From: an uncultured Coriobacteriaceae bacterium
GTDB lineage: Bacteria > Actinomycetota > Coriobacteriia > Coriobacteriales > Eggerthellaceae
Direction of reading: 5' to 3'
Assembly (NCBI GenBank): GCA_902779135.1
Contig: CACZAR010000013.1
Coordinates: 1-37,731, forward strand
DNA length: 37,731 nucleotides
The translations under genes and the position numbers were made by a program. This document shows, piece by piece, positions 1-8,335 of the stretch. The notes under the pieces were generated by a model. The model saw nothing but the letters and a program-made list of their open reading frames with translations. It ran no database searches and was not told the origin of the DNA. How positions within the stretch are numbered: the first letter of the stretch is position 1; each line of letters starts with the position of its first letter.

Positions 1-879
1 AACGACGGTGCCGAGAACATGCACTACTACACGTCCGACAGCGTGAACCGCCGTCTGCGCACGACCGACATCGGCCTCAAGGTTCTGGACGATCCTTACC
101 AGATCCCCGAGCGCTTCCAGAAGTACTCGAAGATCATGCTCGAGCATCAGCTCGGTCAGGTCGAGCCCGGTCAGTTCGAGAACCACCGCATCTGCGGCAT
201 GTACAGCGACCTGAAGCCCGACACCGAGATTGCAACCATCGGCATGGTCGAGTACTACGACCTGCTCGCGACGTTCTACTCCTTCCCGTACGTTTACCGC
301 AACGAGAAGGGCATCATCGAGTTCAAGGGCTCGAGCTACATCTACAACGACTTCGGCGTCATCTACCCGCTGTCGCTCATGCTCGGCGCAAACCCGATCG
401 GCGCCAACAGCATCGCCATCACGACCGACAACAAGCTCCTGATTCACAAGCAGGACGACAACGCTCACATCAACCCCAGCAAGCTCATGCCGACCGGTTC
501 CGGTTCGTGCAGCTGGCACGACTACATCGACATCGACGCCAAGCGCCTGCAGGACATCGTCAAGCACGGCGCCGAGTACAAGATGCGCCACGAGTGCATG
601 ATTCCCGAGAGCTGCACACTGACCACCAAGGTCATGGGCATGGCACGTGTGCCGATCGGCATGAAGCCCGACTTCTACTGCTTCACGCAGCTTGACATGT
701 CTTGGGACGAGCTGAAGGCAGCTGGCGCCGAGGCACACGATGTTATCGAGGCTGAGGACCAGGGCCACATTTCCGACGCTCTGCTCGCCTACATCGAGAA
801 GAAGAACGCCGAGAAGCCCGGCAGCGTTTCGATTCAGCTGTACCTCGAGGCCATGTTCCTCGCGGAGATCTGCCGCTAA
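1..879 (+). CDS. Uncharacterised protein, 5' end outside the window
   Basis: The reading frame is open from base 1, so the gene starts upstream of the window; the first internal ATG is at 19. The visible part is about 292 residues and ends in TAA at 877-879, followed by a clear terminator. I do not recognise the family. Residues around 130-150 of the visible frame (a beta-strand-like IAITTDNKLLIHKQ, then LMPTGSGS) and a later HGAEYKMRHEC loosely resemble the layout of a Nudix fold, where a strand precedes a glycine-rich loop and an RExxEE helix, but the Nudix box itself is not intact. It is soluble, with no membrane segment or signal peptide in view. The Nudix idea is inference only. Confidence 0.75.
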   Translation, partial: NDGAENMHYYTSDSVNRRLRTTDIGLKVLDDPYQIPERFQKYSKIMLEHQLGQVEPGQFENHRICGMYSDLKPDTEIATIGMVEYYDLLATFYSFPYVYRNEKGIIEFKGSSYIYNDFGVIYPLSLMLGANPIGANSIAITTDNKLLIHKQDDNAHINPSKLMPTGSGSCSWHDYIDIDAKRLQDIVKHGAEYKMRHECMIPESCTLTTKVMGMARVPIGMKPDFYCFTQLDMSWDELKAAGAEAHDVIEAEDQGHISDALLAYIEKKNAEKPGSVSIQLYLEAMFLAEICR

Positions 880-909
880 ACGAGCGACTGACACATTGAT
901 TTGATGCGG

Positions 910-940
910 AGCGGGCCGAAAGGTCCGCTTCGTTTTGTTT
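910..940 (+). terminator. Rho-independent terminator after the first gene
   Basis: AGCGGGCC (910-917) and GGTCCGCT (922-929) form an 8-bp stem with one G-T pair, closed by a GAAA tetraloop and followed by the T-rich tract 929-940. It lies 31 bases after the stop at 879. Confidence 0.85.
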
Positions 941-1083
941 CGTCGAAGAACGAAGCCCGACGAAACGCGACTTTCGTAACCTCTAGATAAAAAACCTCAT
1001 GACTGTCATTGGCGGCAAACTGCTAGATTAAAGTGAAAGCATCAGGCAAACGAACGTCCCGCCAGAGCAAGGAGGCAGAGCGC

Positions 1084-2247
1084 ATGCTGTATACGCCCAT
1101 TACCAAGAAGGCCCTGCGCTATTGCTTCGAATCCCATGATGGGCAGTTCGATAAGAGCGGGATTCCGTACGTCAACCACCCGCTCCACCTCGCAGAGCAA
1201 ATGGAAACCGAGGACGAGACCGTCGTCGCGCTGTTGCACGACGTAATGGAAGACTGCGGCAAGACCCCCGATGACCTGCGCGCATTGGGCATATCGGGAC
1301 AAGCCATCGAAGCACTTGAAATGCTTACCCACCCAGAGGGAGTGCCCTACCTCGATTACGTGCGCGCTCTCAAGAACAACCCGCTCGCAACCAAGGTGAA
1401 GCTAGCAGACTTGAAGCACAATTCGGATCTGACGCGTCTCGACGATGTGAGGGAGCGGGACATCGAGCGCCTGTGCAAATACCGCGAAGCACGCGCGATA
1501 CTCGGCGCTCCAATGACTCCGCGCGAGGAGAACGCGCAGATGATCGACGCGCGCATCGAAGCGGGCCTCTCGCTGTTGCGCAAGCATTACGCTGTGAACG
1601 AGCAGGCGGTCGACCAAGTCCTCGCCAGCCCGGTCATCGGCGGACGCCCGCACCATGCACGGCGTTTCGACATCGAAGGCGTTGGCAACCTGCTTGTCAT
1701 GACCGTCAAAGAAGCCGATGAGAACCAACTGAGCTCGTTCGTAATCACGCCGTACGCGAAAAACCTGCCCCTGTTCTCGACCGACTACGTGTACTCGGGC
1801 GACAAGCGCTTCTTCCTCATCGAGCTCTACGATTTGGCCGTGCATCGAGACGGCGCATATCGCCATGGTATCGAGTCGTTCGCATCGCTTGCTTCGAGCT
1901 GGGACAACATGCCCGACTTCCCCACGCGACCATGTTGGTACGACGACATCCGCCCCGTGTGCATCGCGAAAGCGCCAACCCGTGAACAAGATGAGCTCGC
2001 GCTGCGTCGGTTCCTCGAGGCCTTGCAGCTGTTCATAGACATGGAGCAAAACGCACCGGCGCTTTCGGGCGGCGACCTTAAACGCAAGTGGCAGCTCAAC
2101 AAAGACTACGCCGATCGGCTCATCGACGAGGGCGGCGTATCGACTGACCTGTTCACCGAGGCATTGGGCGCCGAGAACACGCGTCGCTTCTTCGACGAGG
2201 TGTTTTTTGCACCTGCGTGCTATCGCAGCTCGGCAAGAATCGACTGA
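1084..2247 (+). CDS. HD-domain protein related to the SpoT/RelA hydrolase domain
   Basis: The protein has 387 residues. The N-terminal third carries the SpoT-type HD hydrolase pattern: H32 in PYVNHPLHLA, the paired HD at residues 52-53, ED at 56-57, and a later KLADLKHNSDL that matches the LADRxHN motif. Such domains hydrolyse (p)ppGpp or related nucleotides. No synthetase, TGS or ACT domain follows, so a full Rel protein is excluded. The C-terminal half (about residues 185-387) is not recognised. The start is ATG 1084, since AAGGAGG lies at 1069-1075 with eight bases between; an upstream GTG at 1033 has no such site. The 3' end overlaps the convergent gene at 2220-2738 by 28 bases. Substrate is inference. 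Confidence 0.85.
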   Translation: MLYTPITKKALRYCFESHDGQFDKSGIPYVNHPLHLAEQMETEDETVVALLHDVMEDCGKTPDDLRALGISGQAIEALEMLTHPEGVPYLDYVRALKNNPLATKVKLADLKHNSDLTRLDDVRERDIERLCKYREARAILGAPMTPREENAQMIDARIEAGLSLLRKHYAVNEQAVDQVLASPVIGGRPHHARRFDIEGVGNLLVMTVKEADENQLSSFVITPYAKNLPLFSTDYVYSGDKRFFLIELYDLAVHRDGAYRHGIESFASLASSWDNMPDFPTRPCWYDDIRPVCIAKAPTREQDELALRRFLEALQLFIDMEQNAPALSGGDLKRKWQLNKDYADRLIDEGGVSTDLFTEALGAENTRRFFDEVFFAPACYRSSARID

Positions 2248-2738
2248 GTCGCAGAGTAAGAAATCTCGTAGATTCCCGGGTATTCGCTTGCGCGGGGGCC
2301 GCCGATGCCCAGCACGATAGCGTCGTTGTCAAACGCACGCAACCAGTCGCAAGCGCGTTCGATTTGCTGGTCAATCGAGTCGGGACCATCAAGCCAGATG
2401 TCGAGATGAGGAATACCATACTTCTCGTTGAACTGATACCCGGCACTCGTCCCTGGCGACATGTCTGATGAACGAGCGTTGAACACGATGCAGCACGTCG
2501 AATCGCGGATGTTCCACTCGGTCCGCTGAATGACATCGGATGACGGCGTTTCAACCATCTCGGGATACAGCGCCAAAACGCCAGGCGGGTCGGGATAGTC
2601 TTCTGCCCAACCGCCTGCTGGGCACCAACCGGATACGCGAACGCCGCAGTGATGCGCCGCGTCCATGGCGCCACGATCGGCGCCGCTCTGTCCACCGCTG
2701 CGAATCTCGATTATCTTGCTCATCGATTGAACTTTCAT
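2220..2738 (-). CDS. Putative molybdenum carrier protein (YpsA/LOG-like fold)
   Basis: The protein has 172 residues. Its N-terminus, IRSGGQSGADRGAMDAA, is the characteristic glycine-rich nucleotide-binding turn of the putative molybdenum-carrier family (Rossmann-like, related to the LOG/DprA group). A second conserved region, SPGTSAGYQFNEKYG, is also typical. The family name comes from a resemblance to an algal molybdenum-cofactor carrier, and no activity can be read from the sequence. The start is uncertain: ATG 2738 gives five extra residues, while ATG 2723 (MSKIIEIRSGG) looks more like the usual family start; neither has a strong ribosome site. It is the second gene on the minus strand after the DUF1232 gene, from which a terminator separates it. 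Confidence 0.8.
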   Translation of the reverse strand: MKVQSMSKIIEIRSGGQSGADRGAMDAAHHCGVRVSGWCPAGGWAEDYPDPPGVLALYPEMVETPSSDVIQRTEWNIRDSTCCIVFNARSSDMSPGTSAGYQFNEKYGIPHLDIWLDGPDSIDQQIERACDWLRAFDNDAIVLGIGGPRASEYPGIYEISYSATQSILAELR

Positions 2739-2746
2739 CTGTTACG

Positions 2747-2789
2747 GAAAAGCTCCGGCCGGTTCGGCTTTTATCGTCGAACCGGCCGG
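2747..2789 (-). terminator. Rho-independent terminator of the DUF1232 gene
   Basis: A perfect 12-bp inverted repeat (CCGGCCGGTTCG at 2755-2766 and its complement at 2778-2789) with an 11-base loop. Read on the minus strand it is followed by AGCTTTTCC. It sits just downstream of the stop at 2838. Confidence 0.75.
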
Positions 2790-2837
2790 TAGGATTTGCA
2801 TCGTTGAATTAACTGGATCGGCTACACCTTCAGTTCG

Positions 2838-3350
2838 CTATGCCTGCACCGACGGCTGGGTCGGCTGAGCAGGCTGTGTGGGTTGAGCCTGGTCAGCAGG
2901 CGCAGCGGGCTCGAGCGATTCCACGGGAACGAGGTCGATCGGTTCGCCAACCTTGTCTGCCTTCCATGCTGCAAACGCGGTCAGCTCGGGCTCGTTGATC
3001 GCCATCGCGACCGTGGCGACGGCCAAGTCGTCAGCGAAGCCGATAACCGGAACGTTATCGGGGATGATGTCGTTCTTCTTCACCAGGTAGACGAATGCGC
3101 CGACGAGCGAAATGATGACCTTGGGAGAAACATCGGTGTATTCGCGAGTCACGTAGCTCTTGACCATGTCGGCCATGACCGGCACGTTGTTGAATGCCTT
3201 CGAGACCGTGTCGGGTAGCCCCTCCATCTTCGCCTGCAGCTCCTCGAGCAGACCGTTGATCTGCTCCGGATCGTCGATGAAGGTCTGCGCCTTCTGCACG
3301 TTGTCGTCGATGATGCCCTTCGCCCACTCCAAGCTAAACTGCTCTGCCAT
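2838..3350 (-). CDS. DUF1232 (YkvA-like) membrane-associated protein
   Basis: The protein has 170 residues. The central stretch (about 82-120) reads VGAFVYLVKKNDIIPDNVP then a GFADDLAVATVA helix, the YkvA/DUF1232 signature in which a short hydrophobic helix is followed by a conserved D-x-I-P-D and a DD pair. The N-terminal 70 residues are helical and charged. The C-terminal 25 residues are a low-complexity Pro/Gln/Thr tail containing repeated QPTQPA. ATG 3350 is chosen because GAGGAAGGA lies just upstream; an in-frame extension to 3431 lacks a site. Function of the family is unknown; association with the membrane is likely. Confidence 0.85.
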   Translation of the reverse strand: MAEQFSLEWAKGIIDDNVQKAQTFIDDPEQINGLLEELQAKMEGLPDTVSKAFNNVPVMADMVKSYVTREYTDVSPKVIISLVGAFVYLVKKNDIIPDNVPVIGFADDLAVATVAMAINEPELTAFAAWKADKVGEPIDLVPVESLEPAAPADQAQPTQPAQPTQPSVQA

Positions 3351-3447
3351 GATGCATCCTTCCTCGTGTGAGAAACCTTGCTCAAAGTAAACCATATTGC
3401 AAAGTCGTTTTCCACGAGAATCGCTGAGCAACTACGCCCGATTATCC

Positions 3448-3548
3448 GCAACTAAATCATGCTGGCTTCGTAGGGCTTGTCCGCTGCTTGGGGCGATGCG
3501 ACATGCCCGTGCATCGCAACTAAATCAAACCAGCTGCGTAGGGCTTGT
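3448..3548. repeat. 33-base direct repeat at the 3' end of the DUF4405 gene
   Basis: Bases 3448-3480 and 3516-3548 share 28 of 33 positions: the outer 12 bases at each side are identical and the middle 9 differ at five places. The period is 68 bases. The copy at 3516-3548 holds the stop codon and last codons of the DUF4405 gene; the other copy lies just after the gene and encodes a similar DKPY..stop tail in another frame. It looks like a partial duplication of the gene end. Confidence 0.75.
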
Positions 3549-4461
3549 CGCACTTCGGCGCGCTCAGCGGGCACTGCTTGCGGCAGAGCGTGCAGATGGC
3601 GGCCGAAGTCGTCGCGCTCTCAGAGGTCGATTGCGACGGAGCAGTCGTTGTAGTCGCGCTGCTCGATCCATCCGTATCGGCCGCGTTAGTCGATTCGGAT
3701 GCCTGGGGCGCAGCTGACGAGCTGGACGATCCGGACGATCCAGGTGCAGAACTTGACGCGCTCGAAGACGCCCCGCTGTTGCCCGACTTCTTGCTGCGTT
3801 CACTCGACTGGACCTCGACCTCGTTCGTCGCCTGCACCGAAGCCGTCTCGGCAACATCGCTCAGCTGGTCACCCGAAAAGCCCGTCGATTCCCTCTCGAC
3901 GACAGAGCTCGCCACCTGCGGCAACGTCTTGCCAGCTACCGTCACGCCAAGCGCAACAACGCCAAGGGCGGCAACCGCATTCACACCAGTGCTGATGGCA
4001 CGACGACGGGATGGGTCGTACGGAACCTTGAAAGCGTTCGCAAGAAACGCCCAGTGCATCGCGAGGTGCACGACCACAAGCCCGCAGAGCGTGTACGACG
4101 AAACGGTGTGCACAGTCGCCCACATCGCATACGTGCCGATGGGCCACACGAAACCAGCCGACGCGAGCAGCCCGCTGATTGCAATCGAACTGACGGCCAG
4201 CACCACCGTCGCAACCGCAAGCAAAATGCCCACGACCGCAAGTCCGGTACGCCGCGCGGTGAGCTTTCCGGATTTCGCGACGCGCGCGGTGCTCTTGACC
4301 CACGACATCGACAGCAGGATGTGCGCAATGATCGTCGCGAAGAACACGAACCCGATCACTTCATGCAGAAACTCGCCCGTGAACTGGATGAGCATCTCGA
4401 AAACTATCATGAGCGTCAGCGCCACGTCGAGCGCCACGCGAATTGCCTTCTTGCCTTTCAT
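3520..4461 (-). CDS. DUF4405-type cytochrome-b-like membrane protein with Ser-rich stalk and Cys-rich tail
   Basis: The protein has about 313 residues. The N-terminal half has about four or five transmembrane helices with paired histidines (GEFLHEVIGFVFFATIIAH and VHTVSSYTLCGLVVVHLAMHW), as in DUF4405 proteins thought to bind haem like the b-type subunits of membrane redox enzymes. After residue 200 comes a long Ser/Ala/Thr-rich linker, then a C-terminal CTLCRKQCPLSAPKC, which recalls an iron-sulfur CxxCxxxCP motif although only four cysteines are present. It may pass electrons between the membrane and an exported partner; this is inference. ATG 4461 has GAGG at a good distance; ATG 4473 is the alternative. 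It is divergent from the DUF975 gene. Confidence 0.75.
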   Translation of the reverse strand: MKGKKAIRVALDVALTLMIVFEMLIQFTGEFLHEVIGFVFFATIIAHILLSMSWVKSTARVAKSGKLTARRTGLAVVGILLAVATVVLAVSSIAISGLLASAGFVWPIGTYAMWATVHTVSSYTLCGLVVVHLAMHWAFLANAFKVPYDPSRRRAISTGVNAVAALGVVALGVTVAGKTLPQVASSVVERESTGFSGDQLSDVAETASVQATNEVEVQSSERSKKSGNSGASSSASSSAPGSSGSSSSSAAPQASESTNAADTDGSSSATTTTAPSQSTSESATTSAAICTLCRKQCPLSAPKCDKPYAAGLI

Positions 4462-4670
4462 CTGCACCCTCATCTCTCTCTTTCAGATTTTCCATATCGT
4501 GAAACCAGAGTAAACACGCAAGCTGAAAGCACGCTGAAACACCATGCGCAGCGCGCTGCCCCGCCCGGCATGTTTAAGAAAACCGAAAGGTTCGCCTTTA
4601 GGTTGACGAAAGGTTGCCGCCGTATCGTGTCATCATGCCGAAACGCACAAGACCTATCAGGAGGCAGACC

Positions 4671-6041
4671 ATGTGGACTAGAAAAGAACTCAAAGATAAA
4701 GCGAAGATCGCCTTCAAGGCGAACTATTGGAAAGCGGTGCTGGTTGGACTACTGCTTGCCGCGCTCATGGGCGGGTATGGCAGCTTCGGCTCTGTTCCGA
4801 GCACGATGGCCAACAGAACCAACGCAGCAACGTACTATAGCGACACGTCATACGACAGCGACGCGCCGTCTTCGGTGCACGTACATGTGGACGGCACCGA
4901 CGATTCCAACAGCGACGCAATCGACATCGTCATCGACGACCTCGACGAGAAGCTCAGCATCCAGGACGAAGAAGGCAATGCAGTAGAAATCGAGAACCCA
5001 TCCCCTGCTGCGACCGGATTCGGAGCGTTCTTCTTCGGATTGAGTTTCCTGTTCTTGTTCCTGGTCATCTTCGCTTTAGTGTTGGCTCTCGACGCGTTCA
5101 TCTTCAACCCACTCGAAGTGGGTTCGCAGCGATTCTTCCTGCGCAACCTCAACCAGCCCTCCGAAGTGAAAGAAGTGGCGCACGCTTTCGACACCAACTA
5201 TAAGAACACCGTGAAAGGCCTGTTCATCCGCGACCTTTGCATCATCGCTTGGAGCTTGCTGTTCATCATCCCCGGCATCGTCAAGTCTTACGAGTACCGT
5301 ATGATGCCCTACCTGTTCGCCGACGATCCCACCATGACCAAGGAGCGTGCGTTTGCCGAGAGCAAGCAGATGATGACCGGTCAGAAGTGGAACGCGTTCG
5401 TCCTCGACCTCTCGTTCCTCGGCTGGAACATCCTGTCGGCTATGACGCTGGGCATCCTGGGCCTGTTCTACGTGAACCCCTACCAATGCCAGACCAACGC
5501 CGCCCTGTACGAGAAGCTGCGCTACGGTCTGCCGGCCCCCGCACCTGTAGCTGCGGTCGGTCCGCAAGGCTATGCGCCTTACGCACCTAACGGCCAGCAG
5601 CCTTACGCACAGTACGCTCCTGCCAGCACGCAAGCGTATGCTCCCTACGGGCAGACTGGCTACCAGCCTGAACAGCCGATGCAAGCAGCTCCAACTGCAC
5701 CGTTGCAGCCCACGACGCCTGCGCAAGCTGTACCCGAGTTGCAGCATACCCAGCCCGTGGCTAGCGCAGGTACCACTGCTGTCGCCCCGGTAATCGTGCC
5801 TGACTCCCAGCCGCCCATCCCGCCGTTCGCTGCTGCTGACGCCCCCGCCCCCGTATGGGACGACGCCGAGACTGAAGAGATTGCGGCCGACGATATCGCA
5901 TCAGACGAGATCGAGACCGACGCACTTGCCGAGGCTGCAACCGTCGAGATCGCGACTGACGAACCTGCCGAAGCTGCAGCCGATGAAACCGAGCCAGCCG
6001 AAGAATCAGCGGCTGACGAAGCCGAGGCAGCTGAAGAATAG
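4671..6041 (+). CDS. DUF975 family membrane protein with long Pro/Gln and acidic tail
   Basis: The protein has 456 residues. It opens with MWTRKELKDKAK followed by FKANYWKAVLVGLLLAALMGG, the typical start of DUF975 proteins, whose hydrophobic helices resemble ABC-2 or glycerophosphodiester-type membrane domains. Further helices lie at about 120-150, 205-225 and 265-290, with the conserved GLFIRDLCIIAWSLLFIIPGI and YRMMPYLFADDP blocks. From about 305 the protein becomes low-complexity: first Tyr/Ala/Pro/Gln repeats, then Ala/Glu/Asp repeats (365-456), probably on the cytoplasmic side. AGGAGG at 4659-4664 fixes the start. It lies 93 bases before the response regulator on the same strand and may be part of the same unit. 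Function unknown. Confidence 0.85.
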   Translation: MWTRKELKDKAKIAFKANYWKAVLVGLLLAALMGGYGSFGSVPSTMANRTNAATYYSDTSYDSDAPSSVHVHVDGTDDSNSDAIDIVIDDLDEKLSIQDEEGNAVEIENPSPAATGFGAFFFGLSFLFLFLVIFALVLALDAFIFNPLEVGSQRFFLRNLNQPSEVKEVAHAFDTNYKNTVKGLFIRDLCIIAWSLLFIIPGIVKSYEYRMMPYLFADDPTMTKERAFAESKQMMTGQKWNAFVLDLSFLGWNILSAMTLGILGLFYVNPYQCQTNAALYEKLRYGLPAPAPVAAVGPQGYAPYAPNGQQPYAQYAPASTQAYAPYGQTGYQPEQPMQAAPTAPLQPTTPAQAVPELQHTQPVASAGTTAVAPVIVPDSQPPIPPFAAADAPAPVWDDAETEEIAADDIASDEIETDALAEAATVEIATDEPAEAAADETEPAEESAADEAEAAEE

Positions 6042-6080
6042 CCGCTCGCATTGCGCCAAAAGCACTGGAAGCGTAGTATC

Positions 6081-6118
6081 GAAAGCGAACCAAGAGGGCA
6101 TCCTTTTGGTTCGCTTTC
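6081..6118. other. Perfect 13-bp stem-loop ahead of the response regulator
   Basis: GAAAGCGAACCAA (6081-6093) is exactly complementary to 6106-6118, with a 12-base loop. No T-run follows on either strand, so a standard terminator is not supported. It sits between the DUF975 stop (6041) and the regulator start (6135), three bases before the ribosome site at 6121. It could be an attenuating hairpin, a processing site or an operator. Confidence 0.7.
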
Positions 6119-6134
6119 ACAGGAAGGAACAGAC

Positions 6135-6827
6135 GTGGCATACAAGATCCTGGTCGCCGACGACGAGAAGGACATCCGCAGCGTTCTGAGACTGTATTTG
6201 GAAGACGCTGGGTACGAAGTGGTCGAGGCAGCCGATGGACTGCAGGCGCTCGAAGCGCTCGAATCCCAGGAAATCGACCTGTGCCTGCTCGACATCATGA
6301 TGCCCGAACTCGATGGCTACCAGGTGCTCAAGCGCGTCCGCGAGGCCGACGACGTGCCCATCATCGTGGTGAGCGCCAAGGGGCAGGACCCCGAGAAGAT
6401 CCTGGGCCTGAACCTCGGCGCCGACGACTACATGGTCAAGCCGTTCAACCCGCTTGAAGCCGTCGCGCGCGTCAACACCAACATCCGCCGTGCCAAGGGC
6501 ACCCTGCCTCAGCGGCAAACCCAGCGCATAACGCCCACGCTCAAGTGCCGCGACCTCGAACTCGATCCCGAAGCGTGCCTGCTCACGAAGGCCGGACAAC
6601 CTATTGAGCTGACCTCTGTCGAATACCGCATCATGGCCTTGCTGATGGAGCATCCTGGCCGCGTGTTCACCAAACAGCAGATCTACGAATGCGGGTGGGA
6701 CGAAGACTACATCGCGGCCGAGAACAGCGTCATGGTTTGTATCAGCAAGCTGCGCTCGAAACTCGCCGACGATCCCCAGGCCTACATCAAGACCATCCGC
6801 GGCCTTGGCTATCGGCTCGAAAGGTAA
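6135..6827 (+). CDS. OmpR/PhoB-type response regulator
   Basis: The protein has 230 residues. The receiver domain (1-120) has the acidic pair D9-D10, the phosphate-accepting D53 in LLDIMMPE, S80 and K102 in MVKPF. The C-terminal half (about 130-228) is a winged-helix DNA-binding domain ending in YIKTIRGLGYRLE, the usual PhoB/OmpR ending. GTG 6135 is chosen because AGGAAGGA lies at 6121-6128; it gives the canonical start YKILVADDEKD. The next gene, the histidine kinase, starts five bases after the stop, so the two are surely cotranscribed partners. Target genes are unknown; the upstream DUF975 gene is one candidate. Confidence 0.95.
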   Translation: MAYKILVADDEKDIRSVLRLYLEDAGYEVVEAADGLQALEALESQEIDLCLLDIMMPELDGYQVLKRVREADDVPIIVVSAKGQDPEKILGLNLGADDYMVKPFNPLEAVARVNTNIRRAKGTLPQRQTQRITPTLKCRDLELDPEACLLTKAGQPIELTSVEYRIMALLMEHPGRVFTKQQIYECGWDEDYIAAENSVMVCISKLRSKLADDPQAYIKTIRGLGYRLER

Positions 6828-6832
6828 CGACG

Positions 6833-7969
6833 ATGGCGAGGAAAGGCAGAGCGAAGGACAAAGCTGGCGGCGACCTCGCAACCCGCTCTGGCAAGAACAA
6901 CCTCGCGTTCTATCTCATCAGCCGCTTCATAGTCGTGCTGTTGCTCGTCATGCTCGCCGAATCGGCAGTCGTTTGGCTCGAAAGCGTCACGTTCATACCC
7001 TTGCTCCAAGCGCTCGCCGCCACCAACAGCCCCCAATCGTACGAGACGACCTCCGTCATATCGCTCATTCAGTGGACCATCTCGCTTATCCAAGCCATGT
7101 CGCAAGCAGACTACGCCCAAGTCGGCAGCCTCGTCTCACAGTCGGTTGCGGTAGGCCTATTCATCGCGATGTTGCTGCTGCTGGCCACCCCTGTAGTGGT
7201 GGGAGCCCTCGTGTTCGCACGCATGGTGACGCGCAAAGTGCGCGGCTTGCAGGAACAACGCGAACGTGAGTTGGCGCAAATCGAACAGCAGCGCAACCAG
7301 TTCATCACCGATGTCGCCCACGATCTGCGCACACCGGTCATGGCGATCTCGGGCATGGCGCACGCGCTGTCGGACGGCCTCGTGCGCGACGAGGCCATGC
7401 GCGATGAGTACCTGCAATCGATTTGCGACAAGTCCGACAAAATGGGCGACCTGGTTTCGTCGGTGTTCGATTACACGAAGCTCGGTGGCGGAAACTTCAC
7501 ACTGCAGCGCGAGCCGATCGACCTCCCGCAGCTGCTGCTCAACGAGGCGGCCGTGGCCTACACCGACATCGAGGATGCGGGCATGCACTTCTCGGTGCAC
7601 GTGCCCGAGGACCGCTGTGTCATCGATGCTGACAAGCTACAGTTCTCGCGCCTCGTCGCGAACCTCATCGCCAACGCCATCAAGCACAACGGCCCCGGCA
7701 CCGAGATCGCGCTGATCCTCGTGCGCCAAGCCGGCGTCGCTTACGTCATAGTCGCCGACACGGGTGTTCCCATCATGCAATCGCCCGACGACCTGTTCCA
7801 GCCGTTCATGCAGGGTGACGCGTCGCGCTCGTCCTCTGCTGGCGGCAGCGGTCTGGGCCTCTCGATCTGCAAGCGCATCGCCGACATGCATGGCTTCAGC
7901 TTGTCGATCGCACAACCCTACGGCCGCTTCACCAAGGCGTTCGTCTTGCAGTGCGGCGTTTTGGACTAA
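6833..7969 (+). CDS. Membrane sensor histidine kinase
   Basis: The protein has 378 residues. Two transmembrane helices (about 25-47 and 104-127) flank a roughly 55-residue external loop, followed by a charged coiled-coil segment rich in Glu/Gln/Arg (about 130-155). The dimerisation and phosphotransfer domain has H163 in the H-box DVAHDLRTPVM. The ATPase domain shows the N-box NLIANAIKHNG, the G1 region VIVADTGVPI and the G2 region GGSGLGLSICKRIADMHG. The D-x-G in the G1 box is followed by V rather than the more common I/P. The start ATG 6833 directly follows the regulator stop. It phosphorylates the regulator encoded upstream; the signal is unknown. Confidence 0.93.
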   Translation: MARKGRAKDKAGGDLATRSGKNNLAFYLISRFIVVLLLVMLAESAVVWLESVTFIPLLQALAATNSPQSYETTSVISLIQWTISLIQAMSQADYAQVGSLVSQSVAVGLFIAMLLLLATPVVVGALVFARMVTRKVRGLQEQRERELAQIEQQRNQFITDVAHDLRTPVMAISGMAHALSDGLVRDEAMRDEYLQSICDKSDKMGDLVSSVFDYTKLGGGNFTLQREPIDLPQLLLNEAAVAYTDIEDAGMHFSVHVPEDRCVIDADKLQFSRLVANLIANAIKHNGPGTEIALILVRQAGVAYVIVADTGVPIMQSPDDLFQPFMQGDASRSSSAGGSGLGLSICKRIADMHGFSLSIAQPYGRFTKAFVLQCGVLD

Positions 7970-8335
7970 TTCGCGCATCTCGGCAGTTGGAAGCGCCTGA
8001 GTCGTGCGTTTGAGCACGGGGCAACTCTCCTGAAGATAACGAGACAGCAACGCACGCCCGCGCGGCACCCGGGCGATCGCAATAGTCGACGAAACATTTC
8101 TCCCGTTCAAATGACAAGCTTCTGAACAGGCGTTTTCCGCAAACGGTGAACCCGATATGCCCGAATTATGCCCATTGGCCGCATATGGCGTGAAAGAGAT
8201 GTGCCCATTCCGAGCCGATTTCATGCCCTTCCTTTGACCGAAATGTACCTGGTCGATGAAGTTCATAGAGCACGCACAAATGCTGGGTAAAGTAGCCACC
8301 CATACCTCGCGAAGAGGTGGAAGAAGGTGATACAC
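7970..8335. other. 366-base intergenic region, no confident gene
   Basis: No gene with coding support is seen. The minus-strand frame is open across the whole stretch and could encode a short peptide beginning at an ATG near 8224, but the same frame continues antisense through the kinase, so openness is weak evidence. Short related strings gggcacat, gggcataat and gggcatat recur on the minus strand near 8140-8205. A 5-bp hairpin with a GCGAA loop (8303-8319) precedes the ribosome site of the next gene. Confidence 0.45.

Noticed and set aside
2755-2789. The palindrome as an operator.
   Set aside because: It is directly followed by TTTT on the minus strand downstream of the DUF1232 stop, so a terminator explains it.
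4585-4628. A promoter TTGACG with TATCGT before the DUF975 gene, and CGAAAGGTT repeats as a regulator binding site.
   Set aside because: The spacing is only 14 bases, too short for a normal promoter, and two short repeats alone do not establish a binding site.
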